Assembly (NCBI RefSeq): GCF_964340395.1
Contig: NC_135571.1
Span: 1,878,111 to 1,908,110 of the forward strand
Length of the DNA: 30,000 nt
Source: Glandiceps talaboti
Taxonomy: Eukaryota; Hemichordata; Enteropneusta; Spengelidae
Reading direction: 5' to 3'
Position numbers and translations under genes: made by a program. Each line of letters opens with the position of its first letter. Within the stretch, counting starts at the first letter, position 1. A model generated the notes under the pieces. It made no database searches, was not told the origin of the DNA, and saw nothing but the letters and a program-made list of their open reading frames with translations. Shown here piece by piece: positions 23,374 to 30,000 of the stretch.

Positions 23374-23735
23374 TCCTTCACTTAAGTTTGGGCATATTTC
23401 TGTGTTTTTGCAATGTGACTGAACAGGAATTTGCCAAACTTGATGTAAAAGTGTTCACTTACCAACAACACACTAGTGGCGACATTGATGAGCCTGTACT
23501 CAAACCTGTACATTTCGACCTCTATGCTGAAAGCATACAAAGAGCTTTCAGCCTAGAGGACGAAGTGAGCGAGCTGAAGGATAAGGCCACAGCAATGCAG
23601 GAGAGAGTACAGGCCATCCTAATGAATGACGACAATAGTGGTAGTGATTCTGATGACGATAATGAGCCGTCACTTGCACAGCTATGTAGACTAGAAAGAC
23701 AAATAAAACAGAACCTTGCTGCAGCAAAGGAAAAG
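23374..23735 (+). CDS. RAG1L: RAG1-like exon, LHLSLG motif and coiled coil
   Basis: After a long pyrimidine tract and CCAG the frame reads LHLSLGIFLCFCNVTEQEF, comparable with RAG1 ALHCDIGNAAEFYKIF. It continues into a charged helix (SLEDEVSELKDKATAMQERV), an acidic stretch with four or more Asp and Ser residues (about 23623-23670) and another helix (LCRLERQIKQNLAAAKEK). The helices look like a coiled coil inserted in the core relative to RAG1. Donor AAG/GTAAAT at 23736, phase 0. Confidence 0.78.
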
Positions 23736-23863
23736 GTAAATTTTCATCAATATCTGCATTTATGCTTACATACATTTGCGATTTCCTTTATTTTACCCCT
23801 TTTCACTGCATCATTCTTTGTAACCTAACTTTCTATTTTCTACAACTATTTATAAAACTTTAG

Positions 23864-24016
23864 GAGGAAGAAATTGAAATATTAAAATCTGACCTACCCA
23901 AAGAAGCCGGGTATTGTGTGAAAGCCCTTGATAGGGCACTCACTGCCAATCGTGTTTGCCGCCAAGCATATCATGGAAAATCCTTCGTTGGAAACCATGT
24001 AGATAAATGCTGCCAG
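23864..24016 (+). CDS. RAG1L: RAG1-like core exon, YHGKSFVGNH
   Basis: Exactly 51 codons between TTTAG and GTGCAT, phase 0 on both sides. EEEIEILKSDLPKEAGYCV continues the preceding helix, followed by RQAYHGKSFVGNHVDKC. RAG1 has a comparable NGNFARKLM segment at this place. No stop or frameshift. Confidence 0.8.
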
Positions 24017-24662
24017 GTGCATAATACTAACATCTTTTGCAATGTGCTATTGTTCTGTTTGTTGCTGGTGTTATGTTATTGTTATTGCTGCCATTACTTT
24101 TTATACTAACACATTGGAATTGTTGTTCTAGGTTTTTTACAGGTTCTGAGGAGAATCAATTAATTCTTTCTGTTTGTTCCCTAACAATATGCTATATTTC
24201 ACAAATTTATAAGTAACAGGTGCAGTTCAGTCATAAATTATTTGAATATGTAGTATTCTTCATTGGTGGAACCAATGAGCATGTATGGTATGTTACACTT
24301 TACTTATTTCAGTTATGTTATTAAATGACCTCTCTGACCTGCTACTAGTATCTTGTTCTATTTTGCCATTGATAAATGAGTCTGTTTTTTTACATACAAA
24401 TATAAGACCCAAAGTGTAATGTGACCCATTGTTTGGAATAATCAAGCATAAAGGCAAAAACTATTGTAAATCCACACTTTGTGTATGGGTTCATCATATA
24501 CAAAGTGTGGTTCATCATATCAGACAGGTCAAAGGTGGTCAAGGCCAGCCAAATTTCTTTATACACATTGTTTTTTCCAAGTGTAACATACCAGATATAC
24601 ATTTTGTTTATACAAATATTAATACTAAATAGATGTACTTGTATTCTCTTATTTTTATTCAG
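24017..24662 (+). other. Intron of the RAG1-like gene
   Basis: AT-rich, ending TTATTTTTATTCAG. A TTTGTGTATG / CATATACAAA segment near 24477-24504 forms a small inverted repeat (CCACACTTTGTGTATG against CATATACAAAGTGTGG). No coding sequence. Confidence 0.6.
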
Positions 24663-24846
24663 CCAGAGGTTATTCGGTCACTGTTTTCAGCAGTTAGTAG
24701 CTGTGTTGAGAATGTTTGTCCTGATTTACTTTCAGATGCTGAAGCTATAAGGGCAACTTATCAACCACTTCTGCTGCTGTTTGGAGAATGCCACAATTTA
24801 TACTCAGTGTCAAGAGTACTGACTGACACAGAAATTGTCAAACTAG
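24663..24846 (+). CDS. RAG1L: RAG1-like core exon, helical region
   Basis: Between ATTCAG and GTAAGG, phase 0 in and 1 out. It encodes PEVIRSLFSAVSSCVENVCP, then SDAEAIRATYQPLLLLFGEC and SVSRVLTDTEIVKLG, the helical segment lying between the second Asp and the zinc histidines. No break. Confidence 0.8.
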
Positions 24847-25609
24847 GTAAGGTGTACTTTAGTTTATTTTGATGCAAATGATGTAGATAAATGTAATAAA
24901 ATTTAACAAAAACATAATTTTTTTAGTGTGATGAGTACTATATCACTGATGATGTTGTATACATTATTGAGCACACATTAGTGTTTCATCTTGTTTCCTG
25001 TGTGTAACATGTTTCCTGTGTGTAACATCACTTACAACGTGCCCAAAATACGGCAGCTAGGATTATTACGCGCACCAGGAAATTCGAACACATAACCCCT
25101 ATTCTAAAACAACTTCATTGGCTTCCAGTATCTCATCGTATTGTTTTCAAACTTCTGCTCATCACTTATAAAGCCCTAAATGGAATCTCTCCACAATATC
25201 TCAAGAACTTAATTACACCTCGTTCTTCATTACGCACTCTTCGTTCATCGCATAAATGCCTTCTGCATACACCCAAATGGAATCTGGTTTCCTATGGTCG
25301 CCGCTCCTTCTCTTCAGCAGCTCCTGAACTTTGGAACTCTCTACCCCTGGACATTAAAACCTCTCCCAATGTTAACATTTTCAAAAGACGCTTGAAAACC
25401 CACATATTTCAGAGAGCTTTTTCATCTCCTTTCTAACTCTAAGCGCCACTGAACATTGTTTTCTTTGGATATTTGGCGCTATATAAATTTATTAGATATA
25501 TAGATAGATAGATGTCATTTTAACAATGTCAAGATGAGACACATAGATACTTAACACATGTTTTCTTTGTATTCATGTCATAATACATAATATTAACATT
25601 TTCTTGCAG
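24847..25609 (+). other. Intron of the RAG1-like gene with a LINE insertion
   Basis: From GTAAGG to ATTTTCTTGCAG, phase 1. A CR1-like 3' end fills its middle. Just before it an 18-bp segment TGTTTCCTGTGTGTAACA is tandemly duplicated (about 24992-25027). Confidence 0.75.
25032..25510 (+). mobile_element. 5'-truncated CR1-like LINE, 134 codons left
   Basis: An uninterrupted frame from 25032 to TAA at 25434-25436 reads LQRAQNTAARIITRTRKFEH, LHWLPVSHRIVFKLLLITYK, SAAPELWNSLPLDIK and FKRRLKTHIFQRAFS, the C-terminal portion of CR1/L2-type reverse transcriptases (after the catalytic domain). It lacks an ATG because it is 5'-truncated. The 3' end shares TTTGGCGCTATATAAA with the copy at 15466-15727 and finishes in an ATAG-type tail (25495-25513). 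The open frame over 134 codons suggests a fairly young insertion. Confidence 0.9.
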
Positions 25610-25872
25610 GTGAAAGTGTACAAGCCTTAATGGTGTACTATAGACAACAATTTCCAACTTCATCTGTTTTCCCCAAGTAACACATCCGTGAAGATCATGT
25701 GCCAGTTCGAGTGGGTCAGTGTAGAAGAGGGTTGGGCTTCTATGGGGAAAGTGGCGTTGAGGCTATTCACCACAGTTTCAATGTAGCTGGGGTCAATTAT
25801 GTAGGTGTTCCTGACAAATTAAAATCGTTAACATATTTGGTAAAAGACCATCATGTCAAAAACCAGCTCTGA
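25610..25872 (+). pseudogene. RAG1L: RAG1-like last exon with premature TAA, zinc His and catalytic Glu
   Basis: Joined to the previous exon in phase 1 (G + GT), it reads ESVQALMVYYRQQFPTSS-VFPK and meets TAA at 25678-25680. The same frame carries on without another stop: HIREDHVPVRVG, GFYGESGVEAIHHSFN, VGVPDKLKSLTYLVKDHH, to TGA at 25870-25872. HIREDH matches the His-x4-His zinc ligands of RAG1 (His937, His942), and the Glu of GESG (25747-25749) matches Glu962 (context GNESGN). The frame continuing in the correct phase shows that TAA is a point substitution or that this copy is read through; as written the protein ends before the last catalytic residue. Confidence 0.85.
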
Positions 25873-25887
25873 GCTGTGAAAAGAATT

Positions 25888-25961
25888 AAGTAATGTGAGT
25901 GAGTGAGTGAGTGTGTGCATGTTTACTTGTATTTGTATGTGTATGTGTATGTGTATGTGTA

Positions 25962-25994
<33 letters not shown>

Positions 25995-26107
25995 TTGTAT
26001 GTATGTATGTATGTATGTATGTATGTATGTATGTGTGTGTATGTGTATTTGTATGTGTGTGTATGTGTATTTGTGTGTGTGTGTATGTGTATGATGTGTG
26101 TGTGTAT

Positions 26108-26146
<39 letters not shown>

Positions 26147-26166
26147 TGTATGTGTATGTGTGTCTG
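25888..26166. repeat. TG/TATG microsatellite, probably in the 3' UTR
   Basis: TGAG, TGTGTA, TATG and pure TG tracts occupy about 275 bases starting 16 bases after the RAG1-like stop codon. Open frames on both strands are artefacts. If the locus is transcribed, this lies before the poly(A) signal at 26221. Confidence 0.93.
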
Positions 26167-26220
26167 TCATCAGGCCTCTTTTCTGTCACAATGATGTATT
26201 TGTACTTTTTATATACTGAA

Positions 26221-26226
26221 AATAAA
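26221..26226 (+). terminator. Candidate poly(A) signal of the RAG1-like gene
   Basis: AATAAA, 349 bases after the terminal TGA, followed by a GT-rich TGTCTGTAGTTGTTT stretch about 25 bases on, typical of a downstream element. Inference from position only. Confidence 0.4.
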
Positions 26227-26815
26227 TTATTACTCTTGAATTATTATCAATGTCTGTAGTTGTTTATTGAGTGAGCAATCAGGTGAACTAAGTTTGATGA
26301 ACTTATCTGTACTTTTCATTTATTTGTATCTATCAGAGTGTAGAATATTAGATTTCCCAAAACATATTTGTCCTCTCCCCACAGCAAGATGATTTTTCAA
26401 AATACAATTTGTACCCCTCTCCCCAGAGCAAAATTATCTGTGTTCATCAATGCAAAATGATATAAACATCACTTATGTCAAGAAATGTTTTGGACTATCG
26501 TACCCAGTGAAACCTTTCAGGAGTACCGACGTCGCGTGTCAAAGTTTAAGATGACTCATAATAATGGACAAGATGGGTCATTTTTATGTGTGTTCAGAAT
26601 TGTTGTATAAAGTGGAAAAGATATGAATTTGTGAATCTTCAGTCAGAAACTAGGTCACTGATGATAATTTGGAATCACGCCATATTAAATTATACTAATA
26701 CACGTAGATGGTCTGATAAACATAGATTAATGATTGCCAAGCTCTTAAGTCAAAGTGGAGACAGTAGTAGTGTAATCATAGTATTTGTGTTCAATTTGTT
26801 TCTATGGTGACATCC
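26227..26815. other. Spacer with no supported gene
   Basis: AT-rich. A short duplication (TTTGTCCTCTCCCCACAGCAAGATGA and TTTGTACCCCTCTCCCCAGAGCAAAAT, about 26367 and 26408) is the only ordered feature noted. The 74-codon frame at 26586 has no recognisable domain. Confidence 0.35.
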
Positions 26816-26816
26816 T

Positions 26817-26908
26817 TGGGAGAGGGAGAGAGGGAGGGAGAGACACACAGATAGACAGACAGACAGACAGAGCGAGAGAGACAGAGACACAGAGAGACAC
26901 AGACAGAC
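26817..26908. repeat. GA/GACA microsatellite
   Basis: Imperfect GAGAGGGA, then GACA and GAGA repeats, polypurine-rich on the plus strand. Confidence 0.9.
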
Positions 26909-26924
26909 AGACAGAGAATCTCAG

Positions 26925-27314
26925 TGTTTCCGATAACTCGACCGACCCTAGTTTAAGCCCCCGACCCTAAACATTTTTCTTGCATGCAAAAACAATGTAA
27001 AGCGGTTGGTTGCTTCTAATTCCATGTACACCTTCATGCCTTTGCCTCATCTTTGGTCATTAAAAAAATTGTATTCCAGAGAGAAACCTGGTCTTTTAAG
27101 ACTCTAATAGTACCAGTCTACATAACGTATTCGTCTGCTTAACTTATAATTACCTCCATTTACTTCTTTTACACCTCATCAAACTCTAACGGAAATATTG
27201 TGACCAACGAGTATCTTATCTTATCTTGGGGGCCGAAGTAATTTTTAACAATGACAGATAAAATGAAATTCTGACCTACCTACCCTATTTTCTGAAGTCA
27301 AGTTATCGGAAACA
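26925..27314. mobile_element. MITE candidate with 14-bp terminal inverted repeats
   Basis: TGTTTCCGATAACT (26925-26938) and AGTTATCGGAAACA (27301-27314) are exact reverse complements 390 bp apart end to end. The interior has no coding capacity. Immediate flanks show no obvious target-site duplication, so the ends may extend differently. It sits between a microsatellite and the start of the satellite array. Confidence 0.55.
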
Positions 27315-27424
27315 AAGTTTTTTGATTTTGCCTAAACACAAAAATAATATTTGTTGCTTGAATATACATATGTCATTAGTGGAAGTGAACGTTACGCCGG
27401 CCTGAGAAAGACGAGGATAAAGGT

Positions 27425-30000
27425 AAGGTCAACTGTAGATGGCAGTATACATCGCCAAAAGTCGATTTCTTCACAAAGGTCAAAAAAGCCGAAATTGGGG
27501 CCGTTTGGACTGCAAAAACGCATTATTGCGTAATAGTTGAAAAATGCGACTTTTTTGTGTATAACCGATAATAACGTGTCCAGGGCCAAACCAAATCATC
27601 TCTTTTACGTTTCATAACATCAAACATGTAATTTAGAGTGGTTTTTGAAAAATTAAAATCAATATTTCTGAAAAAATTAATAGAAAAATTAATGAAAAAT
27701 GCCATATTTTCGTTATAAACTGAAAGTCAAGATTTCTTACAACTCGCAACACTTTAATTTATGCATTAATAATGATAGGTCAACTGTAGATGGCAGTATA
27801 CATCGCCAAAAGTCGATTTCTTCACAAAGGTCAAAAAAGGCGAAATTGGGGCCGTTTGGACAGCAAAAACGCATTATTGCGTAATAGTTGAAAAATGCGA
27901 CTTTTCTTCTTTTAATCGATAATAGCGTGTCCACGACCAAACCAAATCATCTCTTTTACGTTTCATGATATCAAACATGTAATTTAGAGTGGTTTTTGAA
28001 AAATTAAAATCAATATTTCTGAAAACATTAATAAAAAAATTAATAAAAACTGCCATACTTTGGTTATAAACTGAAAGTCAAGATTTCTTACCACTCGCAA
28101 CACATTAATTTATGCATTAATAATGATAGGTCAACTGTAGATGGCAGTATACATCGCCAAAAGTCGATTTCTTCACATAGGTCAAAAAAGCCGAAATTGG
28201 GGCCGTTTGGACTGCAAAAACGCATTATTGCGTAATAGTTGAAAAATGCGACTTTTTTGTGTATAACCGATAATAACGTGTCCAGGGCCAAACCAAATCA
28301 TCTCTTTTACGTTTCATAACATCAAACATGTAATTTAGAGTGGATTTTGAAAAATTAAAATGAATATTTCTGAAAAAATTAACAGAAAAATTAATGAAAA
28401 ATGCCATATTTTCATTATAAACTGAAATTCAAGATTTCTTACAACTCGCAACACTTTAATTTATGCATTAATAATGATAGGTCAACTGTAGATGGCAGTA
28501 TACATCGCCAAAAGTCGATTTCTTCACATAGGTCAAAAAAGCCGAAATTGGGGCCGTTTGGACAGCAAAAACGCATTATTGCGTAATAGTTGAAAAATGC
28601 GACTTTTCTTCTTTTAATCGATAATAGCGTGTCCACGACCAAATCAAATCATCTCTTTTACGTTTCATGATATCAAACATGTAATTTAGAGTGGTTTTTG
28701 AAAAATTAAAATCAATATTTCTGAAAACATTAATAAAAAAATTAATAAAAACTGCCATACTTTGGTTATAAACTGAAATTCAAGATTTATTACCACTCGC
28801 ATCACATTAATTTATGCATTAATAATGATAGGTCAACTGTAGATGGCAGTATACATCGCCAAAAGTCGATTTCTTCACATAGGTCAAAAAAGCCGAAATT
28901 GGGGCCGTTTGGACTGCAAAAACGCATTATTGCGTAATAGTTGAAAAATGCGACTTTTTTGTGTAAAACCGATAATAACGTGTCCAGGGCCAAACCAAAT
29001 CATCTCTTTTACGTTTCATAACATCAAACATGTAATTTAGAGTGGTTTTTGAAAAATTAAAATCAATATTTCTGAAAAAAGTCATAAAAAAATTAATAAA
29101 AACTGCCATACTTTGGTTATAAACTGAAATTCAAGATTTCTTACCACTCGCAACACATTAATTTATGCATTAATAATGATAGGTCAACTGTAGATGGCAG
29201 TATACATCGCCAAAAGTCGATTTCTTCACATAGGTCAAAAAAGCCGAAATTGGGGCCGTTTGGACTGCAAAAACGCATTATTGCGTAATAGTTGAAAAAT
29301 GCGACTTTTTTGTGTATAACCGATAATAACGTGTCCAGGGCCAAACCAAATCATCTCTTTTACGTTTCATAACATCAAACATGTCATTTAGAGTGGTTTT
29401 TGAAAAATTAAAATCAATATTTCTGAAAAAATTAATAAAAAAATTAATGAAAATGCCATATTTTCGTTATAAACTGAAAGTCAAGATTTCTTACAACTCG
29501 CAACACTTTAATTTATGCATTAATAATGATAGGTCAACTGTAGATGGCAGTATACATCGCCAAAAGTCGATTTCTTCACATAGGTCAAAAAAGCCGAAAT
29601 TGGGGCCGTTTGGACAGCAAAAACGCATTATTGCGTAATAGTTGAAAAATGCGACTTTTCTTCTTTTAATCGATAATAGCGTGTCCACGACCAAATCAAA
29701 TCATCTCTTTTACGTTTCATGATATCAAACATGTAATTTAGAGTGGTTTTTGAAAAATTAAAATCAATATTTCTGAAAAAATTCATAAGAAAATTAATAA
29801 AAACTGCCATACTTTGGTTATAAACTGAAATTCAAGATTTCTTACCACTCGCAACACATTAATTTATGCATTAATAATGATAGGTCAACTGTAGATGGCA
29901 GTATACATCGCCAAAAGTCGATTTCTTCACATAGGTCAAAAAAGCCGAAATTGGGGCCGTTTGGACTGCAAAAACGCATTATTGCGTAATAGTTGAAAAA
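27425..30000. repeat. 351-bp satellite array with alternating A and B monomers
   Basis: GGTCAACTGTAGATGGCAG occurs at 27427, 27778, 28129, 28480, 28831, 29182, 29532 and 29883: spacings 351 (once 350). Monomers fall into type A (GTTTGGACTGCAAAAACG, GTGTATAACCGATAATAACG) and type B (GTTTGGACAGCAAAAACG, TTCTTTTAATCGATAATAGC) in the order A B A B A A B A. The array is sharply bounded at the left near 27425 and runs off the right edge. Each monomer yields short minus-strand frames of 60-67 codons, repeated only because the monomers are near-identical. Confidence 0.96.

Larger units (their letters stand above)
14121..25872 (+). pseudogene. RAG1L: RAG1-like DDE recombinase/transposase gene, apparently disrupted
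   Basis: This locus encodes, in order, a RAG1-type N-terminal Cys/His region, a RING finger with a following Cys/His part, a TGGQ motif resembling the start of the RAG1 nonamer-binding region, and a RAG1/Transib-type DDE core. RAG1 cuts DNA at recombination signals in vertebrate lymphocytes; invertebrate relatives are transposases or domesticated copies. Core evidence: Asp in VGGDKGVG (codon 17177), Asp in MGDYEYL (22669), CLWC (23076-23087), HIREDH (25681-25698) and Glu in YGESG (25747). The interval from the second Asp to the first zinc Cys is 19 residues, the same as Asp708 to Cys727 in mouse RAG1, and both have His-x4-His before the Glu. At least nine exons are seen; six core introns splice in matching phase. 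Damage: two frame changes in the first exon, Tyr for the last-but-one RING cysteine pair, and TAA at 25678. Homology to RAG1 is firm from these motifs; the exact subfamily (RAG1L, N-RAG-TP-like or other) is not. Confidence 0.85.

Noticed and set aside
27392-29810. Repeated 60-67 codon minus-strand frames in each satellite monomer
   Set aside because: They recur because the monomers are near-identical and 351 is divisible by three; two overlapping frames are open together and neither resembles a known protein.

Overview
This is a eukaryotic, intron-bearing, AT-rich window dense in microsatellites, minisatellites, satellite DNA and transposon fragments. Spliced genes with GT-AG introns, AATAAA signals, CR1-like LINE 3' ends and a tRNA-derived SINE point to an animal. 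The repeat style and a RAG1-like gene suggest a marine invertebrate such as a hemichordate, echinoderm, cephalochordate or mollusc, but the sequence alone does not settle which.

Layout. 1-7.2 kb is non-coding and repeat-rich: 43-bp, 23-bp and ~183-bp tandem repeats, long tetranucleotide, GA and pentanucleotide arrays, and several hairpins. 7300-10965 (+) is a two-exon, apparently intact type-B carboxylesterase/cholinesterase-family gene with a signal peptide and a C-terminal membrane anchor; its intron holds a tRNA-derived SINE. 11.0-13.9 kb has a TATG/CT microsatellite, a CpG-rich block that could be a promoter, and a ~1.1-kb inverted-repeat-bounded element built on a ~147-bp tandem repeat.

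14.1-25.87 kb (+) is the main find: a multi-exon gene related to vertebrate RAG1 and its RAG1-like/Transib transposase relatives. It has an N-terminal Cys/His region and a RING finger like RAG1, followed by a core that keeps the DDE residues and the Cys-x2-Cys and His-x4-His zinc ligands. Six core introns can be spliced with matching phase. The copy looks broken: two frame changes in the N-terminal exon, one RING cysteine replaced by tyrosine, and an in-frame TAA just before the zinc histidines and catalytic Glu. No RAG2-like (Kelch/PHD) gene is visible. A ~5.2-kb array of a 50-bp minisatellite fills almost the whole intron between the exons carrying the first and second catalytic Asp. Two other introns carry 5'-truncated CR1-like LINE ends.

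25.9-27.4 kb has a TG-rich microsatellite, a likely poly(A) signal and a 390-bp MITE candidate. 27.43-30.0 kb is a 351-bp satellite array with alternating A and B monomers, running off the right edge.
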